Below are positions 1 to 11,335 of a DNA stretch of 64,000 bases, in pieces; the first letter of the stretch is position 1, and every line of letters starts with the position of its first letter. The notes beneath the pieces were generated by a model that saw only the letters and a program-made list of their open reading frames with translations, made no database searches and was not told the DNA's origin. Origin of the DNA: Russula earlei (Eukaryota; Basidiomycota; Agaricomycetes; Russulales; Russulaceae); NCBI GenBank assembly GCA_025769875.1, contig JAGFNK010000189.1, positions 1 to 64,000 on the forward strand, given 5' to 3'. The position numbers and the translations under genes were made by a program.

Positions 1-1041
1 TGTTTTCGCGAACTCAGCAAGCCGCCGCCCGCTGCCTTCAACACAGACTTGGTTCTTAGTGGGAAAATACAAACAAGATTCTATTATAAGAATGCTAACT
101 ATATTATTTGGCTCAAGTAAAATTGTAACAAAATGTAAAGCCCAGATCTTCACGTTGAGTTTAATCTGTGTGGTCAGTCTCTGTCATCGAGGCGATTGAT
201 CCCCATCGGGTGCGATTGATCCCCATCAGCCAATTATCGCCATGTAATGAGTAGACCGTTCCTATTTAAAATTTGGTGTCATATTTGTGGATGCACTTTA
301 TGTCTCGATTTATTCAATATAAATCCATGTATTAACATACGCCATTGTGTTAAGTTTATCCGAGTCTGCTAAGGCTAAATTGATCAGGCAAATTAAGTGT
401 ATATGAATCCCCTGGTGATTCGGGGCGACTCATGTTGCATCTTAGGTTACATAACTTGGGCACTGAGCTGCCCTCTCTTAAGCATTTGACTAAGTTCTAA
501 TTGTTTGGGTTGACATATTTACAATAATGCGATGCATGAGGAGAGGGCAACAAATCAATCAATTGTTTTAAAATAATTTGTAATCTGAGCTGAGTCAATT
601 CAGTGGTCAATATATTTCACCTTTATTGACCACTGAGTTGAGTTTTAGTGGACTGGACTTATCCATTCCTGTCCGTCGTGTCTTCTGCTCCTGCTTCCGC
701 CTCCGAGTCGGCATCAGCCACCGCACCTTCATCTCACGTCAGGAAACGCCATGCGCTCCTAGAGAGGAATAAACAGTCACATTTGCCTTTCGGCAGTGAG
801 AGCGGACTTCGAGAGTCATTGGGGGTGATGTTACTCCGTCCTACGACGTAGATGAGCATCATCCTTCCTTGAAAACAACAGGATGATGAGGGCGTCGGCG
901 GATTATGATACGACACGCCATCTCTTAGGCCAACGCCAACGCAGTTCCATTGATAGCGGAGCAACGGTAAAGTAGATCATAGTTTTCGGCTCACGTACAT
1001 CCTTTCTTTAGCTGAGTAATGTACTCAAATCGTCCAGGTTA
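1..1041. other. Repeat-flanked stretch without a recognised gene
   Basis: I see no convincing gene here. Only short open frames of biased composition occur. The part from about 660 to 965 is related to 9705-9990: both carry CTGCTCCTGCTTCCGCC and a similar GC-balanced tract, and both lie downstream of a lectin-bearing gene copy (copy 1 and copy 3). It is therefore best read as the shared 3' flank of the duplicated lectin locus. The first 600 bases are AT-rich and contain two adjacent copies of a GATTGATCCCCATC motif at about 193-223. Confidence 0.4.
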
Positions 1042-3597
1042 TCAGGGATTTGATATCGTGATTGTGACCATGTAGCTTCCATCCCATTGCAAATCCGAGA
1101 TGTTTAACAACACCTTAGTCCCTCTCGAAGACACCTTTTCTTCCCTCGTCGAATTGGCCCAGAGTCTTCCGGATCGACTTTCGTAGTACGTCTTGTTGAG
1201 GATGGAAAGCTTCACTTCGGCAGGCAAGTCCGTGATAATATCGCACCACGGGTTATAATTGTGCATCCCGACAGCGATCGAAAACCGTTCCAAGGAGGAA
1301 CCGTCCTCGAAGAGCAGAGTTGCGGACTTGCCGCTATGCGACATGCACAATCGGAGTAGCGTTGGAGGGAATGTCTCCCAGAGGTCCTTATGCGGTTCCA
1401 AGAGGTTCTTGGCGGCAACACGAAATCTGTCCGTGGTCCTGTCCACAATATGGAACAGAATACGATATTGGTAGTCCGGGGCTGGAGGTATATCGAGTTC
1501 AAGGGGAATTTCTCTGGGTAGTTTTAATGGTAGATGTGGATCGAATACGGAGGGCACTCACTCTTCGGGAGGCGTACTGATCTGACCTCCGCTACGAATG
1601 AGAACTGTCGCAATACGATCGCCGTCCCACTGCAAATCCGAAATCGTAAGGGATACGATCGTTCCTCGAGCGCTGGTCTTTTCTTCTTTTACCGAGGTGG
1701 CCCACAATCTCCCCGATCGCGATTGGTAGTACGAATCAGTGATAAGTTGCGACACAGCATTGGCCGGCACATCGACAAGGATATCGCACCATGGACTGTA
1801 GTTGTGGATCCCGGCCGCTACAGAGAACGATTCGGAAGATTTGCTGCTACTGAGTAGCAAGCTCCCCGAAGTACCACTTCCTCCCATTTTCAGTTTGAAA
1901 TCTGTATGGGACATCACTTCCCATGCTTCACTCCCAGAGCGATCGATGACGTGGAAGTCTTGTCCGGTTTCATCAACGATTTTGAACTGAATGCGATAGG
2001 CGTAATTTATGGCTTCGGGCTGGGGACTTCTTCGAGTTCAGGTGATGTTTCTTTGAGGAGATCTTTACTCACCTAGGAGAAGGAGTGCTGCTCGTTCGCA
2101 GATCAGCGGAATCGACTTCCGTAAACTTTTCGGATACAACGTCAATACTGGATGGCGGTGGCATTCGTGAACTCGATCTGGATGAACTGGGATGCGTGTC
2201 GCTGCGGTCGGAGCTTGTATCAGTCGGCACTTTGAGTTGGTTTGGTGTTGAGGTATCCAAATTCTTTTGGGTTTTTGGGGGCGCAGATATGACAATTCCT
2301 TTTGTCATATCCTTCACCTGATTAACGACTAGCTTGTACACCTCATCGCCAGCACCGCCATATTTGGCAATGGTCACATGATCGCGGTCAACGGGAATGA
2401 TCGATTCCCCTTCGACGTCAAGAGTAGCAGACCATTGATCGACGATCTATAGGAACGATTGGCTGATATTCAGCGGCTCTCGAATCATTCAAATCTCACC
2501 AGTCCAAGATCAACGCTCGTCAAGAATTTCTAATACCCAAATGAAGCTAAAATTGTCTCACGCTGAAATACGTATGGACGTACTCCGGGCAGTTTCATTG
2601 GCAATTGCTCACAAAAGCTGGCTAGCCTCAGTTTGGAATGGAGCTCTTTGAAGCTATGAGCTAGGTCCATCAGGTCAGATGAATCCTTCTCGAGCGTGGA
2701 CAATAGCTGCTTCGCGTTGACACGAAAAGATATTCTAGCAATGTTGACAAGAATACGAGCCAGATTAGCGTGCGGGCTGCCTCTGTGTGGTGTGCCTAGG
2801 AATATCACTCCTAGTGCGACATCCCGTAGGACCGAATATTCAGTTTCATTTCTGATGAATATCAACGCCTGTAATAAAATAGGCATCTCTCCAAATCGTT
2901 CGGTCGATGTCTACACACCTGTTTGAGTACCAATCCTCCTAAGCTGTGACAGACGAAGATAATACGACGTTTTTGCTGCAGGTGACAAGTTAACGAACAG
3001 GAGCAGTTGAGAAATAAAAAGTTGCCCTCACGATTTCCTCCAAGCCCTGCATGGACTTAATGAAAAGTCTTGCGTGCTCCTTGATCCGGGACCTAGAGGC
3101 ATCTTTGACCAGATTCGCATTATATCCGTAAAGCAACACCCGAGCGTCCGGCACTTGTTCGGGCAAAAGATCGCGTAGCCACATGACGCCGTTGGCCGTC
3201 CAACTGTTGAATGCGTGTCCGTCTAAGCCATGAATCGCGATAATGCTGTCATCACATCACCCTCAGCTTGACCTAGCGATGAGATAATGTTATTAACGTA
3301 CTCTAACTCGCTATTAGTTCCGCCGGCGACTACCGTGAATCCGCGGAAGTGGTTGTCTACTGCGAGCCTCGATGCTACACGGAAAGGGCCCGTCGGAGAT
3401 GTATTATCAAGTTTCAGCAGCCTCGGCACTTCACTTGTATTCGGTAGTGTGACGGTTCCAGTCATCTTGGTAGAGTTGTCAGGGCTAACTTCAAGTGATG
3501 ATGCTAGGATGGCGGCGGGAGAGCAGCCCAGAACATCCTGCAAGAACTTATCTTGATCAGTATTCGAAGGAATATTTTGTATGCGGATGGTAGCCAT
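1042..3597 (-). CDS. SERAC1/SesB-like serine hydrolase fused to two fungal fruit-body lectin domains
   Basis: The gene is read as about six exons. Exon 1 (from ATG 3597) encodes a beta-rich N-terminal domain of about 100 residues that I do not recognise. A 56-nt GT-AG intron (about 3245-3300) leads to IIAIHGLDGHAFNSW and WLRDLLP. The next short exon carries the nucleophile elbow CHSLGG, then FLGTPHRGSPHA follows, as in SERAC1/DUF676 lipase-like proteins and the SesB-type hydrolases of fungal NLR loci. A Ser/Pro-rich linker (about 2070-2240) precedes two C-terminal domains with the fruit-body lectin (FB_lectin, actinoporin-like fold) signature. Domain 1 (about 1558-2020) has KMGGSGTSG and GIHNYSPWCDI. 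Domain 2 (1042-1480) has GMHNYNPWCDII. Inferred role: a glycan-sensing or glycan-targeted hydrolase, perhaps in defence. Substrate and location are unknown, and no signal peptide or NACHT domain is seen. The frames are open once introns are placed. Copies 2 and 3 lie upstream of its start on the same strand. Confidence 0.72.
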
Positions 3598-4296
3598 TTT
3601 GGAGGTAATGTTTCCGTTGACCACCGTTGATGAGAGATTGGAAAATTGCGATCCTAATGAGGCCTATAGCTAGTTTTGCGTGATCCTTCCCTCTCCGATG
3701 ATGCAATGATCTTCACTAACTGCAGCCTGCACAGAAATCCATGTTAAGATCAAGTTGCCAGATGTCACTTGGCAGCGAAAGGCAACAGCGGAAGCAGGAT
3801 GCAAAATGACGCACCGCCTGACAGCTCAATGTGAGGTGATAATGATGATAAGACGAAGACCGGTGATGATACTTCGGTGTATTTGGCCGGACCTGGGCTT
3901 TAGGCTCTGGGGTCTCAGCTAGGTCAAGTAGGTAGGGGACGCTCCCAAGAAGACTCGGAGGGATGGAGGAGGGGGATAAGAAGCTGTTGGGGCGTCTGTC
4001 AGACTCGTCAGACCATCAGTACCACGGGGTTTCCGTGAAGCGCGCGCACGACTCTCTTCTCCTCGTCTGTGCGCTTGTACAAAGCATTGGCCGGGCAGAG
4101 GGGGTGGCCCATTTCGGAAAGTTGTGACCTTTGTCATACGGAAAATGCGGGACTCACACAGCAATTCGGTTTGGTTTGCCACCGGAATTCCCATGTCAAC
4201 TGTCAACTGAAATTGGAGCAATTTGAGGTTTCCAAAGGGGAAAAAACTGACATAACATATAATGTACAACCTGGTAATCACGCGGCGCCGCGGCAA
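3598..4296 (-). repeat. Duplicated upstream flank of lectin gene copy 1
   Basis: The stretch 5' of copy 1 is also present 5' of copy 2 (7376-7910). Shared blocks include the GTGATGATACTTCGGT segment (about 3861 and 7627) and a tract near 4010-4060 matching 7770-7800. The encoded shadow peptide contains ASRKPRGTDGLTSLT in both. The duplication therefore included the promoter region, so the copies would be expected to start under similar control. No separate gene is supported. Confidence 0.6.
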
Positions 4297-5278
4297 GAAA
4301 GGATGAACTATGATCGAATGATCGATCGATCATCCATGTATCCGGCTTCGGGGACCGATTTTATGAGTATAAATCCTTTCCCACACTTCCGAAATCAAGA
4401 TCGGTCCGCCAGCAGGCAGGAACAGTTGCTTTTTACCAGTAATGCTGCCAGTGCCCATGGGGTCATACACATCCTACCTGCTTGTGATTACTAGTATACT
4501 GCATGTCAGGACCCTTGTTAGTGTACAATCAAACTCCAGGCCTGAAGGTTATTGGGCGAGCATAGATTCCTGTATGTGTGTAGACAGTTGTCCGTGCCGC
4601 CCATTTTGGACTAGCTGTGGGAAATTACAATACATCTTTGCGGCCGTTGCCGAATTGTCGACCTACTTCATTTATTGGGCTTTTTGCTTTGTGTATTATT
4701 ATGTTTGTGTTTGTGTGCATGGAAAGCGTGGCGTGCGTTTTTGGCCCAGAATGTACCACCATTTGTGGCCGTTGCCGGTTTACTGATTTGTTTGGCTTGT
4801 TGTAGCGCGCGTGATTTTTACCCCAAAATACATCCACTACTTGCATTCTAAACCACCGCACTCCATAATCTCACAATTGTCATTGTAGAATCTGTCACTC
4901 CTGCATACAAAGAAATGCAATCTAGTGAAACCTTGTCCCTTGTCTCCCTGCTCGCTCACAGGATTGTGTCACTTCACTGTGCAGTGCAATAACTCGGACT
5001 CATTGGGCATATGAATGGATGGGATGAGTAAGGGTATCAAAGGCCCTTGTGAGAGGAAGGATGAGTACTTGTAGAATTCATGGAAGACTCAACATGAACA
5101 AGCCCTATGCCTTACATACACATCTGCTTTACAAGAAACTTCTCATAACCGAAGCTAGGAGTCAATAGAACAGCAAGGAGTCAACAAGACACTAAACTAC
5201 GTCTTCTCGACTCCTCGAATTACTACAGTTCCGGGCACCTCCCTTTGGGCGGTGTCACTCTGCAGGATGCGTATTGAT
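4297..5278. other. Intergenic spacer between lectin copies 1 and 2
   Basis: I find no gene. The open frames here lack recognisable domains. A 19-base tract at about 4530-4548 recurs exactly just right of the MITE at about 8768-8786, which suggests that the duplicated segment once extended this far and that the MITE landed in one copy. Confidence 0.35.
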
Positions 5279-7375
5279 CTAACCGCTGTTACAGATGAGA
5301 ACTGTTGCAGAACGTTCGCCGCCCCACGACAGATTCGAAATCGTAAGGCATACGATCGTTCCTAGAGCGCTGGTTTTTTGGTCTTCTTTCGAGATGGCCC
5401 GCCTTCTCTCCGATCGCGATTCATAGTACGAATCGATGATAAGTTGCGACACAGCATTAGCCGGCACATCAACAAGGATATCACACCATGGCATGTAGTC
5501 GTGAATTCCGGCCGCTACAGAGAACGATTCGGAAGATTTGCTGCTGCTGAATAGCAAGCTCCCAGAAGTACCACTTCCCTCCATTTTCAGTTTGAGATCT
5601 GTATGGGACGTCACTTCCCATGCGTCACTCGTCACCCATCCAGCGCGATCGATGACGTGGAAGTCTTGTCCGGTTTCATCAACAATGCTGAACTGAATAC
5701 GGTAGGCGTAATGTATGGGTTCGGGCTGGGGACTTCTTCGAGTTTAGGCAATGCTTCTTTAACGAGATCTCAACTTACCGGAGAGAAGGAGTGTTACTAG
5801 TTCGCAGATCAGCAGAATCGACTTCCCTTGGCGTTTCGGATACAACGTGAATACTGGATGGCGTTGGCATTCGTGAACTCGATTTGTGTGAACCGGGATA
5901 CATGTTGCTCTGGTCGGAGCTCGTATCTCTCTCCTCCGTCGTTACTTTGGGTTGGGTTGGTGTCGATTTATCCTGAGTCTTTGAGGACGCAGACGGAACA
6001 ATCGCCATATCGTTCGTCGTCACTTTGGATTGGGTTGGTGTCGACTTCTTCTGCGTTTTTGAAGACGCAGATGTAACAACCCCCTCTGCCATATCGTTCA
6101 CCTCGCTAACAACTAGCTGGTACACGTCATCGCTGGCATTGGCATATTTGGCGATGGTCACATGATCGCGGTTAACGGGAATGGGCGATTCGTCCGCAAG
6201 AGTGGCAGACCATTGATCGACGACCTACAGGAACGATTGGCTGATTCGGCGGCTCGTGAATCATTCAACACTCACCAGTCCGAGATCAATGGTCGAGAAC
6301 GGCTACTTCCGAAATCCAGTCAAAACGTGCATTCGCGCTGAAATACCCGAGACGTACCCCAGACAATTTCATTGGCAACTGTTCACAGAAGCTGGCAAAC
6401 TTCAGTTCGGAACGGAGTTCTTTGAAGCTGTGAGCTAGGTCCATCAGACCATCTGAATCCTTCGTAATTTCAGACAATAGCTGCTTCGCATTGGCATGAA
6501 ACGAGATTCTGGTAATATTGACAAGAATTCGTGCCATATCGGCGTGTGGGCTGCCTCTGTGTGGTGTTCCTAGGAAAATCGCTCCTAGTGCGACGTCCCG
6601 TAGGACCAAATATTCGCTTTCGTTTCTTATGAATATCAACGCCTGTAATAAAATAGGCATCTCTCAAATCGTTTGGCCGATGTCTACACACCTGTTTGAG
6701 TACCAATCCTCCTAAGCTATGACAGACGAAGATAATACGACGTTTTTGCTGGAGGTGACAAGTTAACGGACAGGAGCAGTTGAGAAATAAAAAGTCGTCC
6801 TCACGATTCCCTCCAAGCCCTTCAGGGACCTAATGAACAGTCGTGCGTGCTCCTTGATCCGGGACCTAGAGGCATCTTTGACCAGATTCGCATTATATCC
6901 GTAAAGCAACACCCGAGCGTCCGGCACTTGTTCGGGCAAAAGATCGCGTAGCCACATGACGCCGTTGGCCGTCCAACTGTTGAATGCGTGTCCGTCTAAG
7001 CCATGAATCGCAATAATGCTGTCATCACATCACCCTCAGCTTGACCTAGCGATGAGATAACTTTATTCACGTACTCTAAGTCGCTATTCGTGCCGCCGGC
7101 GACTACCGTGAATCCGTGGAAGTGATCGTCTACTGCGATCCTTGATGCTACATGCAAAGGGCCTGCCGGAGTTGTATTATCAAGTTTCAGCAGCCTCGGC
7201 ACTTCACTTGTGTTCCGTAGTGTGACGGTTCCAGTCATCTTGGTAGAGCTGTGAGGACTAACTTCAAGTGATGATGCTAGGATGGCGGCGGGAGAGCAGC
7301 CCAGAACATCCTGCAAAAATTTGTCTTGATCAGTATTCGAAGGAATATTTGTATGCGGATGGTAGCCATTTTGGA
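5279..7375 (-). pseudogene. Lipase-lectin gene copy 2 (one lectin domain, 5' frameshift)
   Basis: This is a tandem paralogue of the gene at 1042-3597 with the same exon order: N-terminal domain (6996-7375), hydrolase start with WLRDLLP (6763-6957), nucleophile exon, FLGTPHRGSPHA block (6286-6660), linker (5775-6161) and a lectin domain with KMEGSGTSG and GIHDYMPWCDI (5279-5700). Three differences stand out. A homopolymer near 7350 is one base shorter than in copy 1, which breaks the frame after about nine residues of the presumed start. The linker carries a direct repeat built on TPTQ(S/P)KVTT. The protein ends after one lectin domain, so domain 2 is missing. Translation from an internal Met (about 7316) could still give a nearly complete protein, so it may be a recent pseudogene, a shortened active gene, or hold a sequencing error. 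Confidence 0.6.
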
Positions 7376-7910
7376 GGCAATGTCTCCCTTGGCCATCGTT
7401 GATGAGAGATTGGAAAATTAAAATCCGAATGAGACCCGGTTTTGCGCGCTCGTTCCCCGATGATGCAATGATCTTCGCTAACTGTAGTCTGCACAGAAAT
7501 TCATGTTAAGATCAAGTTGCAGATGTCACCTGGCAATGGAAGGCAACACCGAAAGCAGGATGCATGTGGACGTACCGCCTGACAGCTTAATGGGAGATGA
7601 TGATAATGATGATAAGACGAAGACCGGTGATGATACTTCGGTATGTTTGGCTAGGCCTGGGCTTTAGGCTCGGGGGGCTCAGCTAGGTCAAGTAGATAGA
7701 GGACGCTCCAAAGGACAGGGATGGTGGAGGCGATAAGGAGGAGCTGTTAGGGCGTTTGTCAGACTCGTCAGACCATCAGTACCACGGGGTTTTCGCGAAG
7801 CGCACGCATATCTTTCCCTCATCGCACGGCTTGTACAAGTAACAGTGGGCAGAGGGGGTTGGCCCTTTTCGGTAAGGATTGTGACCTTTGTCACAGAAAA
7901 TGCATCAGCA
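7376..7910 (-). repeat. Duplicated upstream flank of lectin gene copy 2
   Basis: Paralogous to 3598-4170 (see copy 1). It carries the same blocks with small insertions and deletions, including the tract near 7770-7800. No independent gene is supported. Beyond about 7910 the similarity to copy 1 fades. Confidence 0.55.
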
Positions 7911-8148
7911 ATTCGGTTCGGGCTGGGTAACTAATCATGTCCCTCAATCTTCTACAACAAGACTGAGTAATATGAACTTAGTGCAGAGAGACGAAGGAAT
8001 TGGGAACATGGATTTTTAGCGAGGGGCGTATAGTGGGTGTACACGTATTTGGAATGAAATGTTAGTGACGGAAATTATGTAAGGTATTGGATTCTGAGAC
8101 GTTGAACCCCAATAACCGCCACACTAACCGTTTGTGTTTACTGGTATA

Positions 8149-8764
8149 CTATCACCTAGGGAACTTGCCATTCCACTACCATCTCGCCAGTCACAAATGT
8201 CACAAAAGTAATGGACATGTAACACATGCCAAATTAAAGTCCGCCCAGGATGAATGTATTTATTGGGGACTAGGGAAAACAGTTGTAATGGAGTAGCATT
8301 ATTGAGTGAAATCCAGGACTTGCTATGTACGGAATGTGGTGCTCACATCATGGGCCAGTGCTGCACAAGTAAAAGTAAAAGATCGATATATATCATTGTT
8401 ATAGCTGCCTGTAGCTGCTGCTCATACGTATGGTCTTGTGCTGGCCAATTGGACCACCTGTAACATGGCATTACAAGGATAAAACAGCAGTGGTGACCAG
8501 ACTCCTCAGTCAGTGTATGGTGATCACCCAGCTGGAATCAAACTCTGCACTCTGCCATGACAGAAGGCGTGATGCAGGCATGACCCCCAGCCAAAATACT
8601 ACTCAAAAACCACTCAATGGACCTCCATTTTTCTTTGCTAGAATGACATTAATGGCACTCAATAGTATAACTACAAAGTTTTAAATGGGGTTGTTTGAGC
8701 AGATACAGGGGAAAATGAAATTGGCGAGATGGTAGTGGAATGGCAAGTTCCCCATAGGTGATAG
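8149..8764. mobile_element. MITE copy 1 (616 bp, TA target-site duplication)
   Basis: The element begins CTATCACCTA and ends TAGGTGATAG, with terminal inverted repeats of about 43 bp (a 3-base gap in the left end). TA lies directly on both sides (8147-8148 and 8765-8766). A TA duplication points to mobilisation by a Tc1/mariner/pogo-type transposase. There is no coding capacity. A second copy of 624 bp lies at 49676-50299 in the same orientation and is about 90% identical or better by eye. Confidence 0.88.
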
Positions 8765-8766
8765 TA

Positions 8767-10029
8767 TAGTGTACAATCAAACTCCAGTCGCTCGGAGCGT
8801 GAAGGAAAATACAAGAAATAGCCAGCTAATTTCTCACTTCCGAAGAGCACCACGTGACTGAACTCGGCACGCAGCCCAATTGCAACCCAGAAGGTTTGCA
8901 CTGCAACAGCCACCACCACCTAACCCCAGAGCATTTTTACCTCATGTCATGATCACCTCGGAACGTGGAAATGGAAATGGTGCAAATTTATCTGCAACAC
9001 CATGAATCCTCGGACGCATTTTCTGAAAACTGAGTGCCAGAAATGGCTTGACACGCGCGAATCACAGACAGTCTTTCTTTTCTTTCTGAAATGCGTCCGT
9101 GTGTGCACACTCTGTGGGGAAATACATATTCCACCTCAAATCGGAGTTGATCCTTTGAGCCAAGTGTGGCTCGGATGGGTTTGGATCTCACTGCTGTTCA
9201 CTGTGAATCAGGAGACGGCGACCGCGCTGAGTCTGGTCAATCATCAAGTACAACTCGCCACAAAATTTGATATACGACGCCTGCCAGTGTGTCAATCGAA
9301 TGTGATCCCCAGCTATCTGGACTCTGGAGCATTTCTATGTCATGCCTGCACTCAATACCAAACCTGCAAGTGTTTGAATGCCCAGCTATTCTTCGGAGTA
9401 CTGGCTCTACCAATGTCTGTATCCTCAATCCAAGAATTTCTTTCAAGTTCGCGTGTCCGCGTGACAGTGTTATTGTTTACCCTGTCTGAGCCGTTGCTAC
9501 TGCTTTCCCCAAGCAGTTTGCCTCTACTGCCCTCTCCTCCTAGGGTGCCCTCACACCCTTTGTTTATCTGGAACGCTTAATCGGCACAAGGTCGCACGCC
9601 TTTGATCGGAGAATGGTGCAGAAGCATTATCACCCTCTCAACGCGTCGCATTCGGAAAGCCTCCAGACCAGCAACGAGGTCAACTACGACCACTTAGTTG
9701 ACATCTGCTCCTGCTTCCGCCTTGGCGGTGGTCACCAGACGTTCATCCGACGCTGATGTCTGGCAATGTCATGCACCAAAGAGAGGAGCCAACAGTCACA
9801 TTTGCCTCTTGGTAGTGAGAGTGAGACTGCAAAGCCGAAGAGCTCCGAGTACGACCCATACCCTCCCTTCCTTGAAGAACAACGGGTTGATGAGGGCATC
9901 GATGGGTTATGATCACCTATCAGGCCAAGGCGGTTCATTGATAGCACAGTAACAGTTAGAATCATAGTTCGTAGCTCACGTATATCCACCCCATCTTCAA
10001 CTAGGAATTGGACTCAAATCATACAGGCT
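8767..10029. other. Spacer plus 3' flank of lectin copy 3
   Basis: No recognised gene. A plus-strand open frame of 192 codons at 9002-9580 has no family motif, a low-complexity Leu/Ser/Pro tail and no homologue I know, so I do not call it. The part from about 9705 to 9990 is related to 660-965 and is the duplicated 3' flank of the lectin locus. Confidence 0.35.
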
Positions 10030-10627
10030 ATTAGAATCAGATACTTGATATCCATGACTCTAGCAATGTAGCCTCCATCCAATTGTAGATCTGACAGATT
10101 TAACAACACTGCCGTTCCACTCTATGGCACTCATTCTTCTCTTGTCGAGTTGGCCCAGAGTCTTCCCGACCGACTTTCGTAGTACGTCTTGTTAAGGACG
10201 GAAAGCTTCGCTTCAGGTCCGTAAGTATGTCGCGCCACGGGTTACGATCATGAATCCCGCGATCAAGAAGCCTTCAGGGACCGTCCTCAAAAGGTAAGGT
10301 TCTCGGTGGCAACGTGAAATCCGTCGGTGGTCTCGTCCATGATATGAAACAATACATGATGTGCACAGTCAGCCTGAGGAGCTGGAGGTCGGCCATTGAG
10401 ATCCTTGATGATGCATGGGAAGAGACTGGTTTGTGTTATTGAATCCCAGCAGCCTCTGTACTTCACTCTGTTCCGTAATGTGACAGTTCCGACAATCGCG
10501 GTAGAGAGGTGAGGGCAAACTTCAAAGGACGATGACACGATGGTGTCCTGGGAGCATCTCATATACTGGTGCAAGAGTTTGTCTTCATCAGTTTTAAAGG
10601 GAATATTTTTATGCAGATTGTAGCCAT
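10030..10627 (-). pseudogene. Lipase-lectin gene copy 3, deletion relic
   Basis: The start (10627) matches copy 1 with substitutions and a frame break after about ten codons. The N-terminal domain follows (about 10440-10600), with VGTVTLRN where copy 1 has TGTVTLPN. The sequence then jumps directly to the start of lectin domain 2, with HHVLFHIMDETTDGFHVATENL matching in two pieces. The tail to about 10030 matches the end of domain 2 with stops and frameshifts (DRNPWRDI in place of NYNPWCDI). The whole hydrolase, linker and lectin domain 1 are deleted. Because it retains domain 2, it descends from a two-lectin ancestor like copy 1 rather than from copy 2. It cannot encode a working protein. 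Confidence 0.72.
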
Positions 10628-11335
10628 TTTGGAAGTCACATTCCCTTGACGAGTTGGAAAGTCGTGAATCAAATGAGGCCCAATTTTGTGCACTCCATCC
10701 CCAATGATGCAATAATTTTCACTAACTGCACCCTGCATAGAAATTAGAGGTGATAATAAGCTGGATCACCTGATAGTGGAAGACAACAGCGAAAGCAGGA
10801 TGCAAGACGCACCGCCTCACAGCTCAATTGGTTGGGGGAAAGTAATGGTCATGAGACAAAGACCGTGATGATACATCGGTTCATTTGGTCAGGGGCTTTA
10901 GGTCAAGTGTAAGGGAGGGACGTTCCCAAGAAGGATGATCCATGTGTTGAACATGCAAATATGGGGCTGGTATTTCTATGGTGTAAGAAATACGTAACAT
11001 GGACGTGCTTGATCATATAAGGGTAAGGTATCCCTGCGCCCGGACAGTCACGCTCTGTCAGTCACCCCAAAAGTTTCAAATCCCGCCAGGCCTACTCTCG
11101 GCTTTCACCGGCGCCGGGGGTTGAACCCACCAACAAAATCAGTGCTCCGACACGGCATCGGTCGGCAAGCGTGACAAACAGTCATTTATTTTTTTCGATT
11201 TCACTACACAACACAGTTTTCACTAAAAGTTTTAGAAGGTGCTATATACATTAGTCAAAGTATCGTGGTTGTCGAGTGAGAGATACGTGAGAAATCGATG
11301 GTGTCCGAATGAGGGCGCAGGCATAGTAGTAAATT
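10628..11335. other. Upstream flank of copy 3 and spacer
   Basis: The first 270 bases keep fragments of the lectin-gene 5' flank (for example GCGAAAGCAGGATGCA and ACCGCCTCACAGCTCAAT). From about 10930 I see nothing coding. A GGGTTGAACCC tract near 11120 resembles a tRNA T-arm, but no cloverleaf can be drawn around it. Confidence 0.3.

Noticed and set aside
9002..9580. Plus-strand open frame of 192 codons
   Set aside because: No family motif, biased Leu/Ser/Pro tail, lies between duplicated flanks; probably a chance frame.
11090..11180. tRNA-like T-arm (GGGTTCAACCCCC on the minus strand)
   Set aside because: No matching acceptor stem, D-arm or anticodon stem could be drawn.
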